64,000 nt of DNA from Gammaproteobacteria bacterium. Its GTDB lineage: Bacteria > Pseudomonadota > Gammaproteobacteria > JASBUN01. Below are positions 51,340 to 60,525 of this stretch, in pieces (the first letter of the stretch is position 1; each line of letters starts with the position of its first letter). A program made the position numbers and the translations under genes. The stretch spans positions 102,396 to 166,395 of the forward strand of contig JASBUN010000022.1 of assembly GCA_030147845.1 (NCBI GenBank), written 5' to 3'. Under the pieces are notes generated by a model. The model was not told where the DNA came from and did not search any database. It saw only the letters and a list, made by a program, of their open reading frames with translations.

Positions 51340-53298
51340 ATGCAGCTACGGCGTAAACTATTCCTGGTTTTGAGCATGATGGCGATGTTGCCGTTGCTGT
51401 TTTTGCTGTTTGGCGTAATTGAACGAGTCGAGCGCGATCTACAGTCGCGCACCGCCAGCGAGTTGCATAAGACATTGGCCAAGATGGGCCAAGAAATTCT
51501 CGCCCTCATGGACACACAACGATCTCTGGCCGAAGGCGTGGCGAAGGTGCCGCTGGTGCAGGAATTCGGGGAAGCCTTGCAGTCGGGGGATGCCGAACTT
51601 ATCGAACAAAAGATGAATCAGCTCGCCGTATTTTTCCTCAACTATCAGTCCACCGTCCCTAGTATTCAAGCCATCCGTTTCACCGATGTGCGCGGCCACA
51701 CCATGGTCAAGGTCAAGGAAGGACGTTTGTTGCCGGCGAAGTTGCAGAATACGTCGGGTAACAACTTTATCGAAGATATCGCTTACAAGCCCTTTTTTCA
51801 GCACGCCATAAAGACTAATAAGAATGTCATAGTGTCCGACTTCGAGCGTGGAAAGGTGGCGGGTGAGGTGGATTTTTGCCCGGCGATGGTGCGCTACACG
51901 GTCCCCATTCGTGACCAGGTAGATACACTTGAAGGACTGCTTACCATCAATATGTGGGGACGGCGTGTCGACGATACCGTGCAGGCCGCACTTGGCGGTT
52001 ATCCCGGCAAGGCCTACATCGCCGAAATCAACACGGATGCGGAAAGAGACGGAATTTATCTCTACCACGAAAATCCGGATTGGCGTTTCGCCAACCAACT
52101 CGGTACCGGCTATCGTTTGTCGAGCGAACTCGGTACAGCGGTATGGAAGCAGATAAAAGAGTCCGGTACCCACGGTATGGTGCGTGGATCTGACAATCGA
52201 CTGTTCTATTATCGCAAGCTTTCGCTTTATGATGACCGCGCCACGCAGTGGCTGCTGATGATCGAAACCGACACTGCTACCGTATTGGCGCCGGTTGCCG
52301 CGCTGCGCCATTGGATCGGTTATCTGCTGGTCGGCGCACTCATTCTCAGTATCCTCGGCGCCCGTTGGGCGGCATCGCGACTGGCCCGCCCGGTGCATGA
52401 TTTGGCGCAGATCATTACGCGTTACGCGGACGGCGATCGCCAAGCGCGCTACTTGGCCAACCGCACGGACGAGATAGGATCTGCAGGCCGGGCGTTCAAC
52501 TATTTGTCCGATAGTCTGGAGCGCGCCAATCGCGATCGCGAGCGTGCCGAGCAAGCGGCTCATCAATCAGAGCGCCTGGCAGCGATCGGCCAGTTGGCCG
52601 CTGGGATTGGTCATGAGATCAATAATCCGTTGATGAACATTATGTCGCTCGCGAATCTGGTCGAGGGCTCGCTGCCGGAAGGCGAACAACAGGCCAAAAA
52701 CGACCTGCGTGCATTACAGAGCGAAGGTCGTCGTTGCGCGCGCATCGTGCAGGGCATTTTGAATTTTGCCCGCGAGAACCAGCCGAGATATCAACGTTTT
52801 GATTTTTCACAACTGATCGATGATACCGTCGCGCTGTTCCAGCATCGGATCAAGGCGTCGGATCTGCATGTGCGCGTAAGCGTGTCGCGCGCCTTGTTCA
52901 TGGAAGGTGACGCCAATCAGCTGCAGCAAGTACTGGTGAATGTGCTGTTAAATGCGATTCAGGCATCGCCGCGTAATTCCAGCATTGGCATCAATGCTGA
53001 ACTTGCCGATGGCATGGTTCGATTCGAATTGTTGGACGAGGGTAGCGGATTATCCAGTCACGCCGAGGCCAATGTGTTCAATCCGTTTTTTACGACCAAA
53101 CCCGAGGGTACCGGTACCGGCCTTGGTCTTTCCGTCAGCTATGGGATTGTGAAAAAACACGGCGGCCGTATTACCTTGGAGAATCGGGCCGGTGGCGGCG
53201 TTCGTGTTGTGATTATTCTACCCGCAGTGGTTCCGGCGAAAATTGCACCGACGGCTGGAGCCGCGCCTCAAGCGCTGGAGACAAGCGGTGTCGGCTAA
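51340..53298 (+). CDS. membrane sensor histidine kinase
   Basis: Sensor kinase of about 652 residues, partner of the overlapping NtrC-family regulator. A membrane span at the N-terminus (LFLVLSMMAMLPLLFLLFG) is followed by a Cache-like periplasmic domain of about 280 residues. A second span (WIGYLLVGALILSILG), a HAMP linker, the HisKA box with the phospho-histidine in GIGHEINNPLMN and the HATPase domain (NVLLNAIQAS, DEGSGL, GTGLGLSVSYGIV) follow. The signal is unknown. The start is uncertain: ATG 51340 gives a natural MQLRRKLFLV start, but ATG 51304 and TTG 51280 are in frame and none has a good ribosome site. A -24/-12 promoter downstream suggests its target. Confidence 0.9.
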   Translation: MQLRRKLFLVLSMMAMLPLLFLLFGVIERVERDLQSRTASELHKTLAKMGQEILALMDTQRSLAEGVAKVPLVQEFGEALQSGDAELIEQKMNQLAVFFLNYQSTVPSIQAIRFTDVRGHTMVKVKEGRLLPAKLQNTSGNNFIEDIAYKPFFQHAIKTNKNVIVSDFERGKVAGEVDFCPAMVRYTVPIRDQVDTLEGLLTINMWGRRVDDTVQAALGGYPGKAYIAEINTDAERDGIYLYHENPDWRFANQLGTGYRLSSELGTAVWKQIKESGTHGMVRGSDNRLFYYRKLSLYDDRATQWLLMIETDTATVLAPVAALRHWIGYLLVGALILSILGARWAASRLARPVHDLAQIITRYADGDRQARYLANRTDEIGSAGRAFNYLSDSLERANRDRERAEQAAHQSERLAAIGQLAAGIGHEINNPLMNIMSLANLVEGSLPEGEQQAKNDLRALQSEGRRCARIVQGILNFARENQPRYQRFDFSQLIDDTVALFQHRIKASDLHVRVSVSRALFMEGDANQLQQVLVNVLLNAIQASPRNSSIGINAELADGMVRFELLDEGSGLSSHAEANVFNPFFTTKPEGTGTGLGLSVSYGIVKKHGGRITLENRAGGGVRVVIILPAVVPAKIAPTAGAAPQALETSGVG

Positions 53299-54652
53299 AC
53301 AGGTGAAGGTTTTATTCGTCGATGACGATCCGCTGACCTGCTCGGTCATGCAGCGAAATTGTGACCGTATCGGCATGCGATGTATGGTGTTTCAATCTCC
53401 GCACGAATGTCTATCCGAGTTCAAAACGGCGGGCGCCGATTTGTTGGTTACGGATCTTCGTATGCCCGGTATGAACGGTTTCGAGTTGCTTTGCGAAATC
53501 AGGAGCATTGACAGCGAGGTGCCGGTCTTGGTTACAACCGGCTATTCATCGGTTGAGAATGCGGTTGAGGCGATGAAATTGGGCGCGACTGATTTCATCA
53601 AAAAGCCGTTCGACTTTGAAGAACTGCGGATCACCATACAGCTGACCATGCAAGCGGCCCAGCTTCGTAATGAAAACCGCCTGCTGAAAAAGCGCTTACG
53701 TCAAAACGGTAACCGCTTTGGCATGATCGGTGACACACCGGTGATGCGCCGTCTTTTCAATGCCATCGAAAAAATCGCCGATGTCAGTTGTAACGTCATT
53801 ATCAGCGGTGACTCGGGTGTGGGGAAGGAATTGGTGGCCCGCGCCCTGCACGATTATAGCCCGCGACGCGACGCACCGTTCGTCGTTATCGACTGTGGTG
53901 CGCTGACGGAAACGCTGCTGGAAAGTGAGCTATTTGGTCACGAAAAAGGCGCGTTTACGGGCGCCGTCCAGCGCAAGCACGGTTTGATGGAGCAGGCCGC
54001 AGGTGGGACGCTGTTCTTGGACGAAATCAGCAATATTTCCGACACCATGCAAGTTAAACTGATGCGCGCGATTGAGGACCAACATATCACGCGGGTGGGC
54101 AGCACGGTCGCGGTTCCGATTGATTTGCGCGTGATTGCCGCCAGCAATCGCGATCTCGAAAAAATGGTGCAGAACAAAGAATTCAGGCACGATTTCTATC
54201 ATCGGCTTAACGTGGTCAATATCCGTGTGCCTTCATTGGCCGAACGTCGGGACGACATACCCGCTTTGCTGGAGCATTTAGTCGCTGAGTTTTCGCGCCG
54301 GTATGAGCGGCGTGTGCAAGGTTTCGATGCAGCGTCTGTACGTGCGCTGTACGCGGCCGATTGGCCGGGCAACGTACGGCAACTGCGCAATACGGTGGAG
54401 CGCGCTGTCATCCTCTCTGAAGGCCCTGTGTTGCGTTGGCCGGACGAAGGCGGAATGACGGCGGAGCCGCTCAATGGCCAGCAAGCGCGATTTCCTGATG
54501 CGGCGTTGGTTTCATTAGAGCAGCTCGAGCAGGAGTACATCACGCATGTACTTGAACGCGCCGGAGGTAAAAAGACGCGCGCAGCGGAGATTCTCGGCAT
54601 CGATAAAACCACGCTATGGCGTAAGCTACGGCGCTATGACCATCATGAGTAA
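53288..54652 (+). CDS. NtrC-family sigma-54-dependent response regulator
   Basis: Transcription activator of 454 residues in three parts. The receiver domain carries acidic residues VDDD near residue 12 and the phospho-acceptor Asp56 in LLVTDLRMPG. The AAA+ domain has GDSGVGKE, GAFTGA (sigma-54 contact) and GGTLFLDEI. The C-terminus holds a Fis-type helix-turn-helix (RAAEILGIDKTTLWRKLRRY). GTG 53288 overlaps the kinase stop by 11 bases and has GGAG eight bases upstream. Because it needs RpoN, the -24/-12 promoter 130 bases downstream is its most obvious target. It resembles PrsR-like regulators too, but no PEP-CTERM protein is seen nearby. Confidence 0.93.
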   Translation: MSAKQVKVLFVDDDPLTCSVMQRNCDRIGMRCMVFQSPHECLSEFKTAGADLLVTDLRMPGMNGFELLCEIRSIDSEVPVLVTTGYSSVENAVEAMKLGATDFIKKPFDFEELRITIQLTMQAAQLRNENRLLKKRLRQNGNRFGMIGDTPVMRRLFNAIEKIADVSCNVIISGDSGVGKELVARALHDYSPRRDAPFVVIDCGALTETLLESELFGHEKGAFTGAVQRKHGLMEQAAGGTLFLDEISNISDTMQVKLMRAIEDQHITRVGSTVAVPIDLRVIAASNRDLEKMVQNKEFRHDFYHRLNVVNIRVPSLAERRDDIPALLEHLVAEFSRRYERRVQGFDAASVRALYAADWPGNVRQLRNTVERAVILSEGPVLRWPDEGGMTAEPLNGQQARFPDAALVSLEQLEQEYITHVLERAGGKKTRAAEILGIDKTTLWRKLRRYDHHE

Positions 54653-54682
54653 ACTGCAGATTGCTATTATCCCCCAGTTCGC

Positions 54683-54699
54683 GGGTGCAACTTGCAACC
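54683..54699. promoter_or_regulatory. candidate upstream activator site
   Basis: Imperfect palindrome GGGTGCAA-C-TTGCAACC with one mismatch in eight-base arms, centred about 93 bases upstream of the -24 element. Position and symmetry fit an NtrC-family activator site; a binding test is lacking. Confidence 0.45.
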
Positions 54700-54783
54700 A
54701 TTTCCGCGCCGAAACGCACACCGGCGCGCTATGAATATTTTTAATTATATGAAGCATAAGGAAAAATAACGACACGTTGCGAA

Positions 54784-54799
54784 TGGAATGCTCCTTGCT
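54784..54799 (+). promoter_or_regulatory. sigma-54 (-24/-12) promoter
   Basis: TGGAATGCTCCTTGCT fits the RpoN consensus TGGCACRNNNNTTGCW, with GG and GC in exact register. It would start about 47 bases before the lipoprotein gene and lies directly downstream of a sigma-54-dependent regulator. Confidence 0.8.
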
Positions 54800-54856
54800 A
54801 CAGCTACGGTGCAAACATGCATAAATAAAAGTAGACAGCAGCAGGAGGAGTGAACG

Positions 54857-55318
54857 ATGAGCAAGAAGTATCTGAAGCTGGCGACGGTCGTTGTTCTTGG
54901 TGCATCGCTGATTGGCTGTAATGCCATGGACACCAAACGCAAACAAGCCAATAACGGTTACTACCAACAGAAAGTGGTCTACCATATCAACGACATCAAT
55001 CATGCCTATGGTGCCCTGCGCAACGTCAAGAATCACCTTAATGCGTTGGGTGACGAGAATGCCGATATCGTTGTAGTGACCCATAGCGGCGGCGCTTTTA
55101 CACTGGTCGATGGCAGCAGCGACCAGAAGGGCCATCACTTCGACGAGACGATCCAAGCGCTCGCTAACCGCGGTGTCAAGTTCGATATCTGCGCTAATAC
55201 CATCCGCGGGAAGAAGATTGATAAGAGTAAGATCAACCTCAATGCCAAGATCGTTCCTTCCGGTGTGGCTGAAGTAGCCCATCTGGAACAACAAGGCTAC
55301 GTATATATCAAGCCGTAG
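54857..55318 (+). CDS. DsrE/DsrF-like lipoprotein
   Basis: A 153-residue lipoprotein with a lipobox ASLIGC (Cys21) after a short hydrophobic signal; Asn at +2 suggests outer-membrane sorting. The mature part has the DsrE-like fold signatures: IVVVTHSGGAFTLV, a conserved cysteine at 112 in GVKFDICANTIRG, and the C-terminal VPSGVAEVAHLEQQGYVYIKP. DsrE-type proteins trap or transfer sulfur on that cysteine, so a periplasmic sulfur role is possible but not shown. AGGAGGAG precedes ATG 54857. It is driven by a -24/-12 promoter and followed by a strong terminator, so it is monocistronic. Confidence 0.88.
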   Translation: MSKKYLKLATVVVLGASLIGCNAMDTKRKQANNGYYQQKVVYHINDINHAYGALRNVKNHLNALGDENADIVVVTHSGGAFTLVDGSSDQKGHHFDETIQALANRGVKFDICANTIRGKKIDKSKINLNAKIVPSGVAEVAHLEQQGYVYIKP

Positions 55319-55350
55319 CGTTATACGGTTTAAGTGTGGCAAAACCCGGA

Positions 55351-55379
55351 ACGGGCGCTCAGGCGCCCGTTTTTCTTTA
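55351..55379 (+). terminator. rho-independent terminator of the DsrE-like gene
   Basis: Perfect arms ACGGGCGC (55351-55358) and GCGCCCGT (55363-55370) with loop TCAG, followed by TTTTCTTTAT. Confidence 0.93.
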
Positions 55380-55418
55380 TATATTTGGCGGTTTATGTCG
55401 TTCACGCCGGGCTTGGGG

Positions 55419-55447
55419 TTGAAATGCCTAACGCCGCTCTGTACACT
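55419..55447 (+). promoter_or_regulatory. promoter of tRNA-fMet
   Basis: TTGAAA (55419-55424), 17-base spacer, TACACT (55442-55447). The expected start is about seven bases before the tRNA. Confidence 0.8.
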
Positions 55448-55460
55448 GCGGCCTGCCAAT

Positions 55461-55537
<77 letters not shown>

Positions 55538-55556
55538 AAACATGAAATAAAATAAT

Positions 55557-55589
55557 GGGTTAGAGATCAATCTCTCTAGCCCGTTTTTT
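55557..55589 (+). terminator. rho-independent terminator of tRNA-fMet
   Basis: Arms GGGTTAGAGA (55557-55566) and TCTCTAGCCC (55573-55582), with one G-T pair, are followed by G and six T. Confidence 0.9.
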
Positions 55590-55730
55590 ATTGGACGTGC
55601 CGGAAGATACGGAAGCCCGCCGGCGTCGCAAAAGTCACCGGCTAGCGCTGAGCGTAGATTTATAACTACGTAACATAGTCGCGCGCGAATCGACGCGGAT
55701 AGCGCCTTATCTCCGCGCAAGGTACGCGAT

Positions 55731-56315
55731 TTATTTTGTGGGCGCGCTGACGTCGGTAGATGCGGAGATCACGTCGTCCGTGTAACGCACACTCCTCCCC
55801 AAAAGTGCCGATTGGCAGCCCGTGTTTTCGACAAACGGTGGGCTGCCGTTTTTACTGGAAAGTAGATCAATATGTAAGTCAGTGATGCGTTCGATATCGG
55901 TATCCAGCGTTTTAGGTACATGCTTCGACGTTTCGGCACTATGGTGGAAAAACCAAGCCAGCGAGGTATGCTCGGTCACTCTATGCACTGTTTTCGGATC
56001 TACGCCCAGCGCCAGTTTTGCTGATCTCATCATGCGACCGCAAAGCTGACTGGTGTCTTGGGTTGCCGCTACGTATCCAATATACGAAATAACTAGATGG
56101 TCAGACCGCGCGTTATAGGTTGCCATTGCATATCCATTACGCAGGTTTTTTTCGCCAAATACATTCAGATCAAAGGACTGCTCGATCTTGTAGAGCCCCC
56201 AATCCAGCATGGACGGATGACTGTTCATGAGAAACCGGACTGCCGCATTTGGCTCCGACGACGCAGTAGCGCTAAAAAATAATGTGAATGACAAAAGTAG
56301 AATCATTTTTTTCAT
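55731..56315 (-). CDS. hypothetical secreted protein
   Basis: A 194-residue protein I do not recognise. The start MKKMILLLSFTLFFSATASSEP looks like a Sec signal peptide cleaved after TASS or nearby. Two cysteines (in SQLCGRMM and NTGCQSALL) could pair after export. The rest is mixed alpha/beta with no clear motif. ATG 56315 has no good ribosome site; TTG 56321 adds two residues. It converges on the tRNA-fMet terminator and has no linked partner gene. Confidence 0.65.
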   Translation of the reverse strand: MKKMILLLSFTLFFSATASSEPNAAVRFLMNSHPSMLDWGLYKIEQSFDLNVFGEKNLRNGYAMATYNARSDHLVISYIGYVAATQDTSQLCGRMMRSAKLALGVDPKTVHRVTEHTSLAWFFHHSAETSKHVPKTLDTDIERITDLHIDLLSSKNGSPPFVENTGCQSALLGRSVRYTDDVISASTDVSAPTK

Positions 56316-57047
56316 TGGCAACCAGCCTATTTAAATATTCGTTATAAAACAGTGCGGCTGATTAGTCCGGAGGCCGTTAGTTTTGGCACTCCATTTAGCT
56401 CCACTGCGCGGTTTGGACATAAAGAGCTATCGGCAGATTTATCAGAATAATGAGGTAATTAGGAGTTAGGCGATGTTTCTAGTTCGCAAGTGCGCTCGTT
56501 ATTCCCACGAAAAACCATATAACTTAACAGTTTATTATGCAAGGTTTTATCCGCACGCCAGTCCTTGAAGAACCTCGCGCGTATAGATTGTATTTTGGTT
56601 GGAGCGGCGCCGCGGCGCCTTTTCGTTGGCGATAGTAGGGGCGACGTGTGCGATAAAACGTATGATTACGGCTGAATTATGTACGGGTATTTGTCGAAAG
56701 GCGAAACGGCTTATTGTGTCTGAGTAATTTTATGAAGCGTGGTACTCGTGCTTTCAGCGATTTTGCTGTTTCGCGGGATTTGGACAGCGAAAGACCCGCC
56801 GGGGCCGGCGGCAGGCTACTCTAAGGGACGATAAACGTGGATAGGGGGAATGGCGGATAGGCCTTCCCTGCGCTCGGCGTTGCACGCCACGTTATGACTA
56901 TGATTCTTTTCGGTACGTAAGAACGCGTTCAACGTGACGGTGCGTTATACGTCGAGAAGTATACTTTATTAGAAAAAGGTAAGCATTCCGGAGGCCGTGC
57001 TCGACCATGGAGGAGGGCGTATCTTGCATTCGCTTCATTCGAAACCA
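56316..57047. other. gene-poor region between the secreted protein and the secretion operon
   Basis: About 730 bases, AT-richer than average, with no credible gene on either strand. It contains a GGCGC-CGCG-GCGCC hairpin followed by TTTTC (56606-56623), a smaller GGCGT/ACGCC hairpin near 56880, and a 12-base direct repeat TCCGGAGGCCGT at 56366 and 56987. The region could hold a promoter of the secreted protein, a degraded gene or a small RNA; I cannot decide. Confidence 0.4.
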
Positions 57048-58421
57048 TCACCGTTCCCTCAACGCTTCGCTCAGACTCCGCGTGATCGGTTCCACCAGAT
57101 ACGCCAACAAAGTTTTTTGCCCGGTTTCGATATCGACCAGCACCGTCATGCCGGGTGCTATCAGCATGTCCGGGTGGTCACCGACATAGTCTGAGCCCAA
57201 ACTGATGTTAGCCTTATAATATGGGTTTCCGTCGTCATCGAAAAACGTTGACGGCGAAATATAGTCGACGCGTCCGGTAATCGTTCCGTAGCGCGTGTAG
57301 TCATAAGTGAGCACCTTTATTTTGGCTTTTTGACCTACGTGAATATGACCGATATCGCGTGTCGATATGCGTGCCTCGACGTGTCGATGTGCCTCATCGG
57401 GCACAATTGTCAGTAGCGTGGTGCCCGGCGAAATCACACCCCCGACCGTATGGACCTTGAGATCATGTACCCATCCGGATACAGGCGCGCTAATCGTCAA
57501 TCGACGTACTTTGTCCTGGGCGCGCCGTAGGGCGAGTCGGAGTTCCGCTGCCTCTGTATTCAGTGTGCCGAGTTCATTGGCGATTTCCAGTTTGAATCGT
57601 GAACGTGTCTCATCAATACGGGCTTTTGCCTCTGCAATCGCAGCCCGTATGCGAAGCGCTTCCTCGTCCAACATCGTGCGCTTGCCAGTCATCGCGGACA
57701 GGTCGCGTTCGTCGTCAAGAAACTGCAGTGCCGGTATGTGTCCCTTGTCTGCTAACGGCCTCTGAGCGTCCACCTTCTGTTTGATGAGTGCGACTTGACT
57801 GTCAATCATCTCGATTTCGCTATGTACTTTAGACAATTCCGCCTCTTGCTCGGCCAGGCCTCTCTTCAATACGAGTGCTTGGCTATCCATATTTTCACGC
57901 CGCGCCTGCAGCGCTCGTTGTTGGCTGTTAACGATGGCGGCGTAACGTTCGGGTACCTCCTCCAGCGAAGGGGTTTTTGCCGTTTGGGCAGACCGCAATA
58001 GTTTAATGCGCAGCTCGGCGGTGGTAAGGCGCGTCCGTAATTGGTTTAGTTCAGGCATGATCAAGCTCGGTGCGAGCGTCATCAATAGCTGCCCCTTAAC
58101 CACGTGCTCGCCGTCGTTTACCGCCACACTGGCGACGATGCCACCCTCAAAATGTTGAATCTGTTGTATTGGATCGGAGGTCGTTATTTCGCCGGAATTG
58201 ACCGAAATCTCATCGATGGGTGTTGCCGCCGCCCAAACGAGCAGGGTGGTGACCAGGATCGACAGTACGACGATCGTGATGAACGATAGGCGACCGCCAC
58301 CGTTTCGGCCGTAGATATGCGACGCTTGTATTTGCCCTTCTCCAGACAGCAGCCTCGGTATACGTAGCGAAGTATCTGCGGTAGCTATTCGATGGTTTGA
58401 TTGAACGCTGAGATCATGCAT
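57048..58421 (-). CDS. type I secretion membrane fusion protein (HlyD family)
   Basis: Adaptor that links an inner-membrane ABC transporter to TolC. One N-terminal membrane span (LSFITIVVLSILVTTLLVWA) is followed by a lipoyl half (IQQIQHFEGGIVASVAVNDG), a long coiled-coil hairpin (about residues 120-290), the second lipoyl half (LTISAPVSGWVHDLKVHTVG) and a beta-barrel ending in PGMTVLVDIETGQKTLLAYL, the PrtE/LapC-like C-terminus. ATG 58421 overlaps the ABC gene stop by eight bases and gives 457 residues; the open frame extends upstream only inside that gene. Last gene of the three-gene operon; no TolC homologue lies in the window. Confidence 0.93.
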   Translation of the reverse strand: MHDLSVQSNHRIATADTSLRIPRLLSGEGQIQASHIYGRNGGGRLSFITIVVLSILVTTLLVWAAATPIDEISVNSGEITTSDPIQQIQHFEGGIVASVAVNDGEHVVKGQLLMTLAPSLIMPELNQLRTRLTTAELRIKLLRSAQTAKTPSLEEVPERYAAIVNSQQRALQARRENMDSQALVLKRGLAEQEAELSKVHSEIEMIDSQVALIKQKVDAQRPLADKGHIPALQFLDDERDLSAMTGKRTMLDEEALRIRAAIAEAKARIDETRSRFKLEIANELGTLNTEAAELRLALRRAQDKVRRLTISAPVSGWVHDLKVHTVGGVISPGTTLLTIVPDEAHRHVEARISTRDIGHIHVGQKAKIKVLTYDYTRYGTITGRVDYISPSTFFDDDGNPYYKANISLGSDYVGDHPDMLIAPGMTVLVDIETGQKTLLAYLVEPITRSLSEALRER

Positions 58422-60525
58422 TTTTTTGTGCGCTCCCTGTATGCGCGAATAGATCCGTCGGGTTGCCGGTTCTAAGCACCACTCCGTCGCGGAGGACGAC
58501 AACACAGTCGGCTTTGGCAATGAACTGCGGTTCGTGCGTAGCCAGTATGATGGTTGATTTACCTTTTATTCTCTCGATTTCACGTAGCAGAGTGTTACGG
58601 GCGGTGACGTTCGACGCATCAGGCTCATCAATCAATATGATCTTCGGGTTGGACAGAAGCGCGCGCACTAACGGCAGCGTTTTCAGAAGGCTGCTCGCCG
58701 GTTCGATCTCAAAAAGCTCGGTGTCAAACCCGTTTGGCAGTACCTCGATCATGTCACTTACACCCAAGCGAACACAGGTACCGTGGACTTCCGAGAATGA
58801 TAGATGTGGGATTCCGAGGCAGAGAAATTCTTTGATGGTCAAGGGCAGTTGAGCCGGTTCACAGGTCACATAGCCCAACGTCTTTCGCAGCGCCGATGGT
58901 GATAAATGTCTTGGGTTGATTCCGTTGATGGTCACGTTTCCAAATTGTGGCTCCACGAGTCCGGCGACCAAATCCAACAGGGTTGATTTCCCGCTTGCAG
59001 TTTGACCCGTGACGACGACGAACGTGCCGGCTTTGACCGCCAGATTCATGGAATAGAGCGCTGCAGATTTAGTATTCGGATAGCGCACGGTAGCCGATTG
59101 GATTTGAATACTACCCTCGAGTTTGCATCCACTTTCATCGAGGCTGCCGTTACCCGTGATGTCCAATACTTGCTCAAGCAGCGTTCTAGTGTCTGCCATC
59201 GTGTCTTTTACATCGTTCCAACGCACGCGTGCCATGAGTAATGGCGCCACCGGCGCCATCATGCGCCACACCAAAACGATAGAAGCGATCAGTGCGCCGA
59301 CACCGATCTCGCCGCGAATCGCCAGCGTCGCGCCGAATCCCAGTGTCGCGATGACCGTTAGGGAAGCCAGTCCGTGGGCCGCTACTTGGGCCGCGAACAT
59401 GACTTTTTGGCGGCCCATTTCGGCTTCAGCCAAGCGTGATGACATAGCGCGAAAGTGGCTGAACCACACCGCTTCGTGCCCTTCGGCTTTGATCGACCAA
59501 AGTCGCTGACTGACATCGGCGCACATTTGCCGATAACTGTCTGATCGTCTGAGACGATGACGAATGCGCGCAGCGAGCCAACCGAACGCTATGAACAGGG
59601 CGCCGCCTACCACGAGTAGCATGAATACCGGCACGATTACCAGCCAACCGGCCAAGATGGCCATTACGACCAGGTAGATAATGCTGAAGGGCAGCTCGAT
59701 GAACGCGAAGCCGAGCGGGCTTGCAAAAAAATTACTAATCACATCGAAGTCGCGCAGGCGCATGGTGCCATAACGCGACGCGATCGCTCCACCACTAAGC
59801 GAAGCGAAGCGCGTCAAACGGCTGAAAAGCGAAACCGCGGAGCGGAAATCGACCATGGAAGCGGATCGCGCGATAATGATTCCGCGCAAAATTCTTAGTG
59901 CGAAATCGGCGCAGATGGCGACCAAAAAGCCAGTGGCAAAGGCCGGTAACAGGTTAGCATTGTGGGAAGCGAGAACTTGATCGTAGATGGCTAGGGTGAA
60001 CAGCGGCAGCGCCAGACCTAGCAGGTTGCTCGCGATCGTGAGTGAAATAACCGGCGCGAGTGCATGCCGAGCGCTGTTCTTCGCGTATTGAACCCACCGA
60101 CGTCCGGCAGCCGCTTTCGGTTGATCCGGATCATCCCGGCGTAACAGAACGACTGCACGTCCGCGCTCGGATAAAGCCGGCATTTCGACAGCAGTGTCGT
60201 CGAGCGCATCGAGACATTGTGGCTGTCCTGCGCTATTCGGCACCACAATGACTAAATGCTTGTTGGGACGTTCAAATAGGAGTAGCGGAATTTCTTGTAG
60301 TAAATTGGCGAGACGGTCACGCACGATGCTCGCGTGTAGATCCGATGCCAGGGCAAGCGTGCAGAAGCTTTCGATGCTCACAGGCCCATGCGGTATCAAT
60401 ATGCTTTGGATATCGCTATCGGTTCCTCTCCATCCGGCCAGGTGCAGCAGTCGTTTCAGTCCGCTGGTTGCCCACTTCTGACCGCCGCTCTCGTGGACCG
60501 ACGGAGCTATGGATTGGTGCTCCAT
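58414..60525 (-). CDS. type I secretion ABC transporter, second half-transporter with C39-like domain
   Basis: A 703-residue half-transporter: N-terminal C39-peptidase-like domain without an obvious catalytic cysteine (about residues 20-135), a six-span membrane domain (about 155-440) and an ATPase domain. Walker A (GQTASGKST), Walker B with catalytic glutamate (IILIDEPDAS) and H-loop (ILATHEP) are intact. The Q-loop glutamine (VTCEP) and the LSGGQ signature (EPASSLLKT) are not. ATG 60525 is preferred because GGAGG is seven bases upstream; GTG 60528 is adjacent. It overlaps both neighbours and is likely a heterodimer partner of the upstream ABC protein. Confidence 0.9.
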   Translation of the reverse strand: MEHQSIAPSVHESGGQKWATSGLKRLLHLAGWRGTDSDIQSILIPHGPVSIESFCTLALASDLHASIVRDRLANLLQEIPLLLFERPNKHLVIVVPNSAGQPQCLDALDDTAVEMPALSERGRAVVLLRRDDPDQPKAAAGRRWVQYAKNSARHALAPVISLTIASNLLGLALPLFTLAIYDQVLASHNANLLPAFATGFLVAICADFALRILRGIIIARSASMVDFRSAVSLFSRLTRFASLSGGAIASRYGTMRLRDFDVISNFFASPLGFAFIELPFSIIYLVVMAILAGWLVIVPVFMLLVVGGALFIAFGWLAARIRHRLRRSDSYRQMCADVSQRLWSIKAEGHEAVWFSHFRAMSSRLAEAEMGRQKVMFAAQVAAHGLASLTVIATLGFGATLAIRGEIGVGALIASIVLVWRMMAPVAPLLMARVRWNDVKDTMADTRTLLEQVLDITGNGSLDESGCKLEGSIQIQSATVRYPNTKSAALYSMNLAVKAGTFVVVTGQTASGKSTLLDLVAGLVEPQFGNVTINGINPRHLSPSALRKTLGYVTCEPAQLPLTIKEFLCLGIPHLSFSEVHGTCVRLGVSDMIEVLPNGFDTELFEIEPASSLLKTLPLVRALLSNPKIILIDEPDASNVTARNTLLREIERIKGKSTIILATHEPQFIAKADCVVVLRDGVVLRTGNPTDLFAHTGSAQKNA

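Noticed and set aside
51340..54652. Kinase and regulator as the PrsK/PrsR pair of a PEP-CTERM system
   Set aside because: No exosortase or PEP-CTERM motif in the window; the lipoprotein C-terminus lacks such a signal.
56382..56398. TGGCAC...TTAGC resembling a sigma-54 promoter
   Set aside because: GG and GC are 11 bases apart instead of 10, so the register is wrong.
56366..56998. Direct repeat TCCGGAGGCCGT flanking the gene-poor stretch as possible element ends
   Set aside because: Only 12 bases, no transposase or inverted repeats between; probably chance.
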